In this document: one piece after another, positions 24,333 through 35,233 of the stretch | Numbering within the stretch: the stretch's first letter is position 1 | Layout: each line of letters begins with the position of its first letter | From: Apium graveolens | Taxonomy: Eukaryota; Streptophyta; Magnoliopsida; Apiales; Apiaceae | Direction: 5' to 3' | Assembly: GCF_009905375.1 (NCBI RefSeq) | Contig: NC_133647.1 | Span: 133,667,263-133,731,262, forward strand | DNA: 64,000 bases | Translations under genes and position numbers: made by a program | The notes under the pieces: generated by a model | Databases searched by the model: none | Told to the model about the DNA's origin: nothing | What the model saw: the letters and a program-made list of their open reading frames with translations, nothing else

Positions 24333-24931
24333 TATTAGATATATTTGATAATGTCATGTCTAATATGATTTGTGTTTAGTTTTCAGATCTTACTTGAACA
24401 GGACAAATCAGTACTTAACTGGATATCAGCACTTATACTAAAGTCAGAACTTAAGGTATCAGAACTTAAGGTTCAGGAGATATTTATCAGGAGATAATAT
24501 CAGGACTTAAGGAGACTTTCAGATAAGGAAGGCGGCTGATTGAAAGGAAAGAAGATCAAGACAAACGCAAGAAGAGATATGCATGAAGAAGGAATTCTAT
24601 GAAGAATAGAATACTTGGAAGAAAAGATATCTGATTGATATATTTTAGGAAGCAGAATTATATTCCATATTAATTAGCGATTATCTTGTAACTATGTAGT
24701 ATATAAACACAGACATAGGGTTTACACTATATGTGTTATCATAATCGAGAATAATATTCATTGTAACCCTAGCAGCTCTCGTGATATTTTGTTCATCACT
24801 GAGAGAGGACAGTTCCACATTGTAACAGAGTTTAGTAAAGTTTGTTTTCTGTTACTTGTGTTCTTTGAATTCGATTTGATTGTGATATACAATGTATTCA
24901 ACCCCCCTTCTACAGTGTGTGTGACCTAACA
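24333..24931 (+). repeat. 5' LTR of element F (599 bp)
   Basis: It starts TATTAGATATATTTG (TGTTAGATTTATTTG in the 3' copy) and ends GACCTAACA. TATA box TATATAAA lies at 24700-24707. Bases 24410-24530 hold a cluster of TATCAGNACTTA motifs (GTACTTA, GCACTTA, GAACTTA twice, GGACTTA), possibly an enhancer array. Confidence 0.93.
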
Positions 24932-24933
24932 AG

Positions 24934-24946
24934 TGGTATCAGAGCC
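24934..24946 (+). promoter_or_regulatory. Primer-binding site of element F (initiator tRNA-Met)
   Basis: TGGTATCAGAGCC lies two bases after the 5' LTR end. Confidence 0.95.
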
Positions 24947-24987
24947 TATCAGTTAACACACAAACAGTTTAAGATCCAAAAACAATC

Positions 24988-26836
24988 ATGTCTGAAGCAG
25001 ACCAACCAAGCCCAACAAAACTGAAGAACCTCCAAAGACTCAAATCCATAGTCGATATGAGGCTATCAGAGTTCCCATACTGAAACCATCTGATTCCCCC
25101 ATATGGAAGGTGATGATGACTATATTTCTGGAAGCTACAGATCCAGAATATCTTGACAGAATCAATGAAGGACCTCATAAACCAACCAAACTCGCTGTTG
25201 TAGTTGCAGGTGAAGCAGCAAAGTCTGTACCAAAGGAGAAGAGTGATTACACTGCTGAAGATATCGCATCAATTGTTAAGGATGCTAAGGTACGACACTT
25301 GCTGCATAGTGCCATTGATAATGTAATGTCAAACAGGGTAATTAACTGCAAGACTGCAAAGGAGATATGGGATGCCAGGGAACAGATTTGATTAAGAAGA
25401 ACATGAAGACTATACTCACTCAAGAATATGAACCCTTTGACTCAAAGCCTAATGAGTCATTGACTGATTTATATGACATATTTGTCAAACTCTTGAATGA
25501 TTTGTCACTAGTTGATAAGGAGTATGATCTTGAAGATTCAAATCTTAAATTCCTGTTAGCTCTTCCTGAAAGTTGGGATTTGAAGGCCACAATTATAAGA
25601 GACAACTATAATCTTGAAGAAACAACTCTTGATGAAATTTATGGGATGCGCAAGACTTATGAACTTGAGATGGAACAAAGAAGCAAGAGGAAAGGAGGAA
25701 AGTCAAGGACAGTTGCTCTTAAGGGTGAGGAAGAATCCCCCAAAGCAGCTACCTCAAGGAAAGGCAAGGGAAAAGCGCTCTTCATAAAGTTTGATACTGA
25801 GTCATCAAGTTCTGATAGTGATGATGACTCAGAAACTGAAAGCTTGCCTGAGATGGATGCTGATGAAGAGATGATGAAGCTGTGTGCTCTTATGATGAAA
25901 GGAATCACAAGGATTGCATACAAAAAATTCAGGAAGGGAAAGAAGTTTTCCAGGAAAGGTGCAATTTCTGATAAGAAGAGTTTCAGAAAATCTGAAGGCA
26001 AAGGAGGAAAGTCTGACAGAGGAGATTACACAAATGTCAAATGCTACAACTGTGGTGAGAAAGGCCACATATCTCCTGATTGCAAGAAAGTGAAGAGTGA
26101 CAAAGGCAAGGCTCTTGTCACAAATAAGAAAAGCTGGACAAACACTTCAGATTCTGAAAGTGAGGAGAACTATGCCTTGATGGCAAATGCTGATAGCAGT
26201 TCTGAAGCTGCTGAGTTAAAGGTACCTCAAACTACTTATGCCTTTCATACTGATGACATTAATGAGTTGAAAAGATATCTTAAAACCATGTTCATTAGTT
26301 ATAGAGATCAAACTTTAACATGTGAAAGATTAAATTATGAAAATCTTGTTTGTCAAGACTTCAGAATAATCCAAGTTATCCTCAATTTTTCTAGAACAAA
26401 GACTAACTCTGGCTATACACCTCAGAATTTGTTAAGTCGTGGAAACTGGAAAGAGGGCTTAGGTTATGGAGATGATAAGAATGATAAGGGAACTGTAAAA
26501 ATTAAGCCTATAGTTGTTAAACAAAAGCCAAAGGTAAAATCTGTTAAGTTTGTAGCTATAAAGTCTGATACTGAGAAATCAGAAGTTAAAGAGGAATTAA
26601 CTTTTGACGAACTAAAACAGGAAAAGCCAACTGAAGTTAACGTAGACTTAATGACAAAGAAGCAGCTTAAGCATAAGCTGAAAGATGTTAAAAATGTAAA
26701 CAAGGTAAAGTCTCCTAGGAAAAATAGGAATGGAAAGGAAGGTGTGAATAAAAGCAATGATTATAAGCCTGTTCCTAATGTTCCTAGAAAAACATGTCAT
26801 AATTGTGGAAGTTCTAACCATCTGGCTTCTTTTTGA
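24988..26836 (+). pseudogene. gag of element F (frameshifted)
   Basis: ATG at 24988 gives MSEADQPSPTKLKN. A frameshift near 25050 leads into KPSDSPIWKVMM (copia gag start signature W-K-V). A second lies at about 25370-25390, after AKEIWDA. The main frame 25367-26836 carries the copia gag core (YEPFDSKPNESL, LLNDLSLVDKEYDLED, LPESWD), a basic/serine-rich region, a clean CCHC zinc knuckle CYNCGEKGHISPDC (about 26041-26082) and a second, CHNCGSSNHLASF, interrupted by the TGA at 26834-26836. Gag forms the virus-like particle and the knuckles bind RNA. It is disabled by the frameshifts. Confidence 0.9.
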
Positions 26837-28597
26837 AGGAAGAATAAAAACATAAACTCCTTACCCTCAAAGTCAGGAGTTAAGAGTCAGTCTGTTAGAT
26901 ATAGGCCACAAAATCCTTGTTTTCATTATGGTAGTTTATGGCATTCCATTTATACTTGTAAGGAATATCATAGTTTGTACTATGATTATTATCAAATAAA
27001 ACCTTCTTTAAAGAAAGTTAGCATTGTTCCTTCTAGTGTAAGTTCTGATATAAAGTCTGATAGTGTAAATGCTGATAAGAAAAATGTTAACATAAACTCT
27101 GATGCTAAATCCGTTGTAAATATTAACAAACTTAATAAGGCCAAAGGATCCAAGCAAGTCTGGGTCCTTAAAACTAATCATTAGTGGTCTTTGTGATTGC
27201 AGGGCAATAGGAAAAACATCCTAGTTCTGGACAGTGGATGCTCAGGACATATGACTGGAAATAAAGCCCTTCTATCAGACTTTGTGGAGAAAGCTGGCCC
27301 AAGTGTTTCTTATGGAGATGGCAACATTGGAAAAACACTGGGATATGGCAATATCAACCTTGGGAATGTTATCATTAAAGAAATAGCTCTGGTCTTAGGA
27401 CTTAAACACAATCTGCTGAGTGTTAGTCAAATCTGTGACAGAGGTTATCATGTGGATTTCTTTGAAGAACACTGTGAAGTTGTAAGCAAATCTACAGGAA
27501 AAGTTGTTCTGAAAGGATACAGGCATGGTAACATTTATGAAGCCAAGCTTTCAACAAGTACTGATGGTTCTGCAATCTGTCTGTTGAGTAGAGCATCAAT
27601 TGAAGAAAGCTGGAATTGGCACAAAAAACTCTCTCATTTAAATTTCAATAATATAAATGAACTTGTCAAGAAAGATCTTGTGAGAGGACTGCCAAAGTCA
27701 GTATTTGCTCCTGATGGCCTTTATGATTCATGTCAGAAGGCTAAGCAAAGAAAATATTCATTCAAGAGCAAGACTGAATCATCAATTCCTGAGCCTTATC
27801 ACTTACTACATGTAGATCTATTTGGTCTAGTGAATGTCATGTCTACTGCAAAGAATAAATATGCTATGGTCATAGTGGATGAGTTCACCAGATACACATG
27901 GGTGTATTTCTTGCACACAAAAAGTGAAAATTTATCTATCTTGATTGATCATGTCAAGCAATTGGATAAATTGGTCAAAGATTCTGTTAAGATCATAAGA
28001 AGTGATAATGGCACTGAGTTCAAGAATTTGATCATGAAAGAGTTCTGCAAAGACCATAAAATCAAGCAGGAATTTTCTACTCCTGGAACTCCACAACAAA
28101 ATGGAGTTGTTGAAAGAAAGAATAGAACTCTTATTGAAGTTGCACGAACAATGCTTGATGAAGCAAAGCTACCAACCTATTTTTGGGCTGAAGCTGTGCA
28201 GACTGCTTGTTTTACTCAGAATGCTACACTCATTAACAAGCATGGAAAGACACCATATGAGATGCTGAAGAAAAAGAAGCCAAATCTGAAGTATTTTCAT
28301 GTATTTGGATGCAAGTGTTTTGTTCTTAAGACTCATCCTGAACAGCTATCCAAATTTGATCTAAAAGCTGATGAAGGAATTTTTGTTGGATATCCACTTT
28401 CCACAAAAGCCTTCAGAGTCTACAATTTAAGAACAAGGGTTGTCATGGAATCTATCAATGTCTCTTTTGATGATAAGAAGATTACTGGACTTGAAGATTT
28501 CAATGATCATGATCAGCTGAGATTTGAAAATGAAGATTTAAATTTTGGTACTGAAAATCCTGACAGTCTAAATCATGATACTGCAAACTCTGGTTGA
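26837..28597 (+). pseudogene. Protease and integrase of element F
   Basis: Same frame as gag, separated by stops at 26834, 27182 and 27194. The protease active site is VLDSGCSGHM (about 27221-27250). Integrase shows the HHCC region (WNWHKKLSHLNF, then YDSCQKAKQ), the first catalytic Asp in LLHVDLFGLV, the second in IIRSDNGTEFKN and the catalytic Glu in PQQNGVVERKNRTL. The three catalytic acids are therefore present. The frame then runs through an acidic Ser-rich linker. The stop at 28595-28597 (TGA) ends the open part. Confidence 0.9.
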
Positions 28598-30536
28598 TTA
28601 AACTCTGATGTTATTGAAACTGTGGTGACTACGCCAAAGGAAGATGCACCTGTGCAGGGGGAGCATACTGAAGATACAACCACATCTTAAGAAGCATCAG
28701 AACCTACAATTGGCTCTTCAAGTTCTGATGAGCCAAGTTCTGATAATTCTGGAAACTCAAATTCTGAAGGATCCAACTCAGAGAGCATAATTTCAGGGGG
28801 AGAATCAGAAAATGTTGATGAAGACAGCATGGATCATGGGGGAGCATCCAGTTCTAGAGAAAATCTTCCATCTGCAAGGAAGTGGACTAAATCATATACA
28901 CCTGATTTAATAATTGAAAATCTTCCTTGATGCAGGTGTCAGAATTAGAACAGCTACTTCAAGTGAATGTCTCTATAATTCTTTTCTTTCTCAGACTGAA
29001 CCAAAAAAAGTGGAAGAAGCTCTTCAAGATGCTGATTGGGTGCAAGCAATGTAGGAAGAGTTAAATGAATTTGAAAGAAATAAAGTCTGGACCCTAGTGC
29101 TAAGACCAAATAACAGATCTGTTGTAGGTACAAAGTGGGTGTTCAGAAAAAAAACTGATAGGGATGGCATAATAACAAGGAATAAAGCAAGGCTGGTTGC
29201 AAAAGGATATTCTCAACATGAGGGAATTGATTATGATGAAATATTTGCACCAGTTGCTAGATTGGAAGCCATAAGGATATTTTTGGCTTATGCTGCTCAC
29301 AAAAAGTTTACAGTCTTTCAAATGGATGTGAAAAGTGCTTTTCTCAATGGAGAATTGTAAGTGGAAGTCTATGTTCAATAACCTCCAGGCTTTGTAGATT
29401 CCAAATTTCCAAATCATGTCTACAGGCTTAATAAAGCACTTTATGGCCTTAAGCAAGCTCCAAGAGCATGGTATGAGACTTTAGCATAGTTTCATCTGGA
29501 AAGTGGATTTAACAGAGGAACTATTGACAAAACTCTGTTCTACCTCAATCATGGAAAGGACTTACTTTTGGTGCAGATATATGTTGATGATATCATTTTT
29601 GGTTCTACAAATGACAGACTTTGCAAGAAGTTTGCCAAAATGATGCAGTCAAGATATCAAATGAGTATGATGGGGGAACTTAGCTATTTTCTGGGCCTTC
29701 AAGTCAAGCAGAATGAAGAAGGCACTTTTATTTGTCAATCTAAGTACACCAGAAATTTTCTGAAGAAATTTGGAATGCAAGATTGTTCAAGTGCATCCAC
29801 TCCCATGGCCACTGCAACAAAATTGGATAAGGATACTGGTATATCAGTAGATATTACTGATTACAGAGGTATGATTGGTTCACTACTCTATCTAACTGCT
29901 AGTAGACCTGATATCATGTATGCTACCTGTCTTTGTGCAAGATTTCAAGCAGATCCAAGATAACCTCACTTAACAGCTGTGAAAAGAATTTTCAAGTATC
30001 TTAAGGGAACAGCTGATATGGGATTGTGGTATCCTAGAGAATCAGACTTTAAGCTAATAGGTTACTCAGATGCAGATTTTGCAGGATGCAAAATTGATAG
30101 GAAAAGCACAAGTGAAAGCTGCCAATTTCTTGGAGGCAGATTAGTTTCTTGGTTTAGAAAGAAACAAAAGTCAATTTCCACATCAACTGCAGAAGCAGAG
30201 TACATTGTTGCAGGAAGCTGTTGTGCACAGATTCTTTGGATGAAGAATCAGTTACTGGATTATGGGTTAACATATTTTAAAATCCCTATTTACTGTGATA
30301 ATCAAAGTGCTATTGCTATGATAGGTAATCCAGTTCAACACTCAATGACAAAGCACATCAGCATTAGGTGCCACTTCATAAGGGAACATGTGGATGAAGG
30401 TACGGTGGAATTGCACTTTATTCCAACAGATCAACAACTAGCAGATATCTTCACAAAACTACTGTGTGAAGCTACTTTTACAAGATTGGTAAATGAACTT
30501 GGAATGGTTTCAGGTTCTTTCTCTAAGTCTGCTTAG
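28598..30536 (+). pseudogene. Reverse transcriptase and RNase H of element F
   Basis: A Ser/Glu-rich linker (28598-28925, with a TAA at 28688) is followed by a frameshift near 28930. From there one frame runs to 30536 with stops at 29052, 29358, 29379, 29487 and 29961. Motifs: [33 protein letters not shown], catalytic YVDDIIFGSTN (about 29579-29611), GSLLYLTASRPDI, then RNase H with YSDADFAGC, STAEAEYI and YCDNQSA. The C-terminus HFIPTDQQLADIFTK is typical of SIRE. Apart from the nonsense codons the protein is well preserved. Confidence 0.9.
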
Positions 30537-30725
30537 TTTATGATTCTGTTTCATCAGACTTTATGATCAGTATTTACAGATATTACTATCTCTGTGTATT
30601 ATGTGCTTAATTGAAAATTGCTTAAGTACTGATTATTGTCTGATGTGAATTTCTAAACTCTGATAGTGAGATGAATGTTTATGTGACTATTCAATCCAAT
30701 GAGGGTAACTGTGCTAAATGTTGAT
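30537..30725 (+). other. Start of F's 3' noncoding region, left of element D
   Basis: AT-rich, no gene. It ends with TTGAT (30721-30725), the left target duplication of element D. The region continues at 41586. Confidence 0.8.
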
Positions 30726-31295
30726 TGTTATGGATAAAAAACTAAGTTTATTATTTACTGTATTTATTACTAAGATTCGGGAGCTCAAGGCCTTTAATGG
30801 CTGCTCTCGTGTTTCGTGGCTCGACCTGCCTTTACGAGATGCCTACGTATCTCTGTGAATTAGAGAATCAAGCCAAAAAACATAGTTCTGATCTGTGGGG
30901 TGAGGCCCCTTATATAGATATTGGGAGTCCTTGAATTGGACTTGGTATAGGAGACTTGGTGGGCAAGTCTCATAATTAGAATGGACTTTGGAGTCCTAGA
31001 TAGTAGGAAACTGATTCCTTATCCTTTTAGTTCCCCTTGAGGCTAATCTCTAAGGATTTATATCCTTATCGGGACTCTTCTCAACATCTGATTTTTCCCT
31101 TATTAATTAATTACGAAATTAATTAATAATCAGGGCTTTTGGGCCTTTTTTTATTCCATCAGGCCTGATCTGGTCCGTCAGGCTTAACCTTTCTGGTCTG
31201 AGTATCATATATCTTTTTATTGGGCCTAGCAGCCCACAGCTTGTACAATTAATGCAGTATTTAATTATACAATCATAATTTATTTATCCCCATCA
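30726..31295 (-). repeat. 3' LTR of element D (570 bp)
   Basis: On the plus strand TGTTATGGAT...CCCCATCA. It is the same length as 41011-41580 with about seven substitutions and no gap. On the minus strand it begins TGATGGGGATAAATAAATTA and has a TATA box CTATATAAGG near 30909-30918. Confidence 0.95.
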
Positions 31296-31311
31296 TTTGC
31301 CCCCCAACTTT
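31296..31311 (-). promoter_or_regulatory. Polypurine tract of element D
   Basis: On the minus strand, AAAAGTTGGGGGGCAAA directly precedes the LTR start. Confidence 0.8.
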
Positions 31312-31435
31312 TAGGAAACATTGATTAGGTTTCGCAGAAGTTAAGTCTATTCGTTCCCTTATAGGGTTTCATTTTTCCGTAAAGTGTGGAGCGACCTACA
31401 CATTTACAATGAATTTTTCCTTTTATTCAGGAATT

Positions 31436-31660
31436 ATCTTAATTTCCAGGAATTTTTCCCTTATTTCCGGGATTTTTCCCTAATTTTCTGGATTTTCCCT
31501 AATTTTCTAGGATTTTCCCTAATTTTATGGATTTTCCCTAATTTTCGGGGATTTTCCCCTAATTTTCTGGGATTTTCCCTAATTTTCTGGGATTTTCCCT
31601 AATTTTCTGGGATTTTTCCCTAATTTTCTGGGATTTTCCCTAATTTTCTGGATTTTTCAG
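31436..31660 (+). repeat. ~20-bp minisatellite TTTTCCCTAATTTTCTGGGA
   Basis: About ten tandem copies with unit lengths 20-21 bp and small variants (CTGGAT, CTAGGA, CGGGGA). It lies between D's polypurine tract and the antisense gene. It is noncoding and gives a spurious Phe/Ile/Leu-rich frame. Confidence 0.9.
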
Positions 31661-31664
31661 ATTT

Positions 31665-32310
31665 CCAGCCCTTTTTCGACCAGGATCCTAGTCGAAATTT
31701 CGACCTGGATCCTAGTCGAAAATAGGGGTCAGCCTTGCCATCCTGGTCGAAGGAATTCGACTAGGATCCACGACCTGGAATTCGACCAGGATCCTAGTCG
31801 AAATTTCGACCTGGATCTAGGACCTGGAATTCGACCAGGATCCTAGTCGAAAATTCGACCTGGATCTAGGTCGAAAATTCCACCTTTTTTAGCTTCTTGT
31901 CATGAGCCTATCGATTAGGATTTCGACTAGGATTCTAGTCGATATTTCGACTTGAATCCTGTTCGAAGATTCTTTGGTTTTCTTGCTTCCTGGTCGAAGG
32001 ATTTCGACTAGGATCCACGACCTGAAATTCGACCAGGATCCTAGTCGAACTTCGACCTGGGTTTTTAACCCCCATTTTTTGAAAGATGCTTGGTTTATTC
32101 GATCTCATTCCTGGTCGAAGCTTCGACCTCAATTCAGTCCCGTTATTCCAGCTATTTTCGGGTGTCTGCTCGAAAGATTTCGGGCAGGATTCACGACCTG
32201 GAATTCGACCTGGATTCTGGTCTTTTTACCCGTTATTTTCGGGTGTCTGCTCGAAAGATTTCGGGCAGGATTCACGACCTGGAATTCGACCTGGTTCCTG
32301 GTCTTCCACT
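31665..32310 (+). repeat. Array of near-palindromic GGATCC / GAATTC repeats
   Basis: The phrases TTTCGACYAGGATCCTRGTCGAAA and GACCTGGAATTCGACC recur many times, with GGATCC or GAATTC at the centre of each palindrome. Two longer direct repeats (about 60 bp, TTTTCGGGTGTCTGCTCGAA onward) lie at about 32155 and 32232. Stable hairpins are possible on either strand. Confidence 0.85.
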
Positions 32311-32396
32311 AGCCTTCTTTATTTAGCTTTAATTTAGGGTATTGTATTTTCTAAATCCTAATTGGATTTGGGCCTGGCCTTTTTTGTTGGGCCTTA

Positions 32397-32600
32397 TTAA
32401 ATTTTACTGAGCCTCTATTATTGGGCTTTTTCAAATCTTATTGGGCCTCTTTTATTGGGCCTTTTCAAATCTTATTGGGCCTCTTTTATTGGGCCTTTTC
32501 AAATCTTATTGGGCCTCTTTTATTGGGCCTTTTCAAATCTTATTGGGCCTCTTTTATTGGGCCTTTTCAAATCTTATTGGGCCTCTTTTATTGATCTGGG
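32397..32600 (+). repeat. 34-bp minisatellite rich in TTGGGCC
   Basis: TCAAATCTTATTGGGCCTCT and the following 14 bases repeat exactly every 34 bp (starts at 32431, 32465, 32499, 32533, 32567). Each unit has two TTGGGCC sites. It ends about 130 bp before the TATA box of the antisense gene. Confidence 0.95.
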
Positions 32601-32617
32601 CTTAATACACCCTGTTT

Positions 32618-32740
32618 AGAATGCTCTAGAATTCCTAGGAATATTCTGGAATATTCTTTTTTCTGGGCTTTTTCCTATGGGCTTTTGTTCTCAATGGGCT
32701 TTTCGTCCCTTCAACTTCCTTTTCCTCTTATATAAAGGAA
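32618..32740 (+). promoter_or_regulatory. Promoter of D's antisense gene: heat-shock elements, TGGGCT sites, TATA
   Basis: From 32619, GAA/TTC units follow at exact 5-bp steps: GAA, CTC, GAA, CCT, GAA, TTC, GAA, TTC. The last four (32639-32656, GAATATTCTGGAATATTC) are a perfect heat-shock element. Three TGGGCT sites follow at 32664, 32678 and 32695, then TATATAAAGG-type TATA at 32729-32738. Transcription should start near 32762, giving a noncoding exon 1 ending at 32864 (CAG/GTAAGA) and an intron to 32953. The same order occurs in element E. Motif function is inferred from known binding preferences of HSF and TCP factors. Confidence 0.7.
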
Positions 32741-32953
32741 TGAGGAAAGGCTATTACTCCTCACTTTCTCATTTCTTAGTTTTCTTCTTTATCTTCCTGC
32801 TAAGATTCTCAGAGGAATAACAGCAAGTCGGAGCTCAAAGCCTTTTTCAGGAGCGCTTCTTCAGGTAAGATTCCTCCCTTTGCCTTTCGTGTCTATTTTT
32901 CCATTGTGTGCCATTTTAAGATAGCCTATTTACATGCCCCTTACTTTTTTCAG

Positions 32954-34898
32954 ATGGCTGACAAAAGAATGACTCGCTTGGCCAAGATGAACGTGGCTAG
33001 AAAGTCCAACGATTTTCCTATTCGATCGAGGTATACTTCCTTAATCGACATGATCAACACTCGAGGGGACGAGTATCCGTCTGATGCGCATCTGGACGCG
33101 CACGATCATATTAGTGCTTTACGGGATCCCAAGGAGCTGGAAAAGTTGAGCAGTTGCTTCAAAATCAAGGAGCCTTTTAAGCTGGTTCTTGCGGGTCCGG
33201 CCGACAGGGCCTGTCAGTGGAAGAAGGACGCGCTATGCGTCTATAGGGACACTCTAAGGGCAGGTATTAGACTCCCTTTTCATCCATTCATTCCTTTGCT
33301 ACTGGCTGATGTGGGCATCAGCCCTTGCCAACTTCCCCCTAATTCCTGGAGGTTGATTCTGTGCTATCTGTCGCAATGCGCCAAGCACAACGTCCCCACA
33401 TCTGTTGCTGTCTTCAGGAAGATTTTTCAGTTCAAAAACAGTCCTGATAAAAGTCCGGGTTGGGTTTCTATCAACCAGCGCCCCACTATCCCCCATATCG
33501 TGAATGGGAAGTCCATCCCTGACAACAACTTGGGGTGGAAGAAAGATTTTTTGTTTGTTATTTGGGAAGGTGGAGATTGGGGCTCCCTGTTTCGATCATC
33601 CTTTGGGCTGGCCGTGGACGGGAGCCCAAATGACATAACTTTGTCTGAGGAGGAGGCTAGAGGTTTCAACCTCCTTACGCAAGACAACGGTACTTCCCAT
33701 TCTTGGGACCTTATCCGGGAGACCGTCCTGGTAGAACGCGGCCTTTCGCCCGTTAATAAGAAAAGTAAGTTCCCTTTCTTACTTCCTTTATTTCCTGCAC
33801 TTTTATTTCATTGGTTTTCAACTAACTTTGTTTGTTGCAGTGGCTGAGAAGATTGAGGAGGCTACCAAGCTGAAGGACCTGGAGACAACCAGGATAAAGA
33901 GGGCCGGGAAGATCTTTAAAGACCCTCGACTGGGCGACCGCTTCCCCGAGTTCCTTCTTCAGGCAACGGAGCCAGATGAGGAAGGCCCCAGCCAAGTTCT
34001 GCGCACCAAGCAGAGGCCAGGGGCCTATTTTCAACCTGCTTGGGGGATCCGGGGCAAGGACTCAATTGTGGGCAGCACGGCGCTGTCCAAGGAATGGTCT
34101 AAGCATTCCATCTCCCCGGTGGATTATCAAGATTTTGTCCTTCAACAGGACTTAGAGGGGAATGAGCTATTTGGAGCCCAGGCTCTGGCGATGGTACGTC
34201 CTTTACTTATGCCCTTCGTACTTATCTTTCCATGTTTCTTTTCTAAACTTTCGCTGTTTCTCTTGCAGGCTAACGCCCATTTCCAAGGGGCAATTCACCA
34301 AGCTAAGGCTTGGAAGGTTGGCTTGGAAGATGCCAACAAGAAGTTGGAGGAGGCCAACCAAAAAATAGAGGCCCTTGAAGCTCAACTGGCCTCTTCCACT
34401 TCTGACCTGGAGACGGCCCGGGCCGAAAATGTCTTTCTGAAGGCGCAGAAGGACATAGCCTTTAATGGCTGGATGGACACCCAAGAATTCAAGGACTTGA
34501 TGGTGGAGCATGATGCCCTTCTTCACCCAGTTAGCTATAAAGAGGGCTGGGATGCTGCTGTGAAGGCCATCCAGGATGAGTTTCCAGAGGTCCTTGAGCA
34601 GTCCTCCTTTCCTTGCCCTGTGCGGGTTCCAGAGCTTGGAGGTGTTACTGAGAAGCTTGCTGTTATGATCAAGGACGGAGAGGAGGAAGATTTTTCCGAG
34701 GAGGAGTTTGAGCCTGTCGCTAAGAAGGCCAGGGTGGAAGAGCCTCCAAAAGCAGCGCCTCAACAGCCAGCATCTCCTGCAGAGGCAACTTCTACAGGGA
34801 CTTCGGAGGGGACAACCGAGATGTCCGAAGAAACAACTGAGACTTCCGAGGAGACTTCAGATAGTGGTTCTGAGGAATCTCAGCCTTCCAAGGCCTAA
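32954..34898 (+). CDS. Antisense (extra) ORF of the Tat element D, spliced, 597 aa
   Basis: Predicted coding exons are 32954-33764, 33841-34193 and 34269-34898, joined in frame by GT...AG introns of 76 and 75 bp. A noncoding exon ends at 32864 and its intron ends exactly at the ATG (CAG/ATGGCTGAC). Residues about 55-210 (DTLRAGIRLPFHPF, QLPPNSWRLILCYL, CWK/W-rich end WEGGDW) resemble the plant 'putative gypsy type transposon' domain (PF04195). Residues about 389-450 form a probable coiled coil (ANKKLEEANQKIEALEAQL). The tail is acidic and Ser/Thr/Glu-rich with a possible nuclear signal AKKARVEE. No signal peptide or membrane span is seen. Antisense ORFs in this position are known for Tat elements; their role is unknown. 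Element E holds a homologue with identical exon lengths, which supports the model. The frame here is intact. Confidence 0.85.
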
Positions 34899-35233
34899 CT
34901 TTTTGTATATCTTCTTTTTGAACTTTATTCATATCTAAACTTGTTACCCTTCGGGGTTATATTTCATATGTTGCTTTTCTTGCCTCTTTTTGTTTTAACT
35001 TTACAATCTTAATACGCATTTGAACTTTAAACATCCTTAGATAGAAATAATTTCAAACTCTTTAATATGAAGTCTGGTTTTCCAAAACCTTACACAGCAT
35101 GGGTTCGACCCTAATCAACAATAACTAGACAATGTAAATTCTACTGGAATATAAAATCCTATGCAAGCAAAGCTTCAAGGTGCTTTTAAACCTACTTGTC
35201 ACAATGACAAGTGAGAATCGTACTTCACCGATC
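34899..35233. other. Spacer between the converging antisense gene and pol in D
   Basis: This is a 335-bp AT-rich gap between two stop codons that face each other. Both transcripts must end in or past it, so overlap and double-stranded RNA are possible. Poly(A)-like strings are present on both strands, but I cannot place the ends. Confidence 0.6.

Noticed and set aside
31436..32600. CRISPR-like arrays of regular short repeats
   Set aside because: Repeats are tandem with no unique spacers, they lie inside a plant retrotransposon, and there are no cas genes. They are minisatellites.
33828..34898. Separate gene starting with Met at 33828
   Set aside because: That start lies inside the predicted intron 33765-33840. 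Splicing joins both halves in frame, and E's copy has the same exon boundaries.
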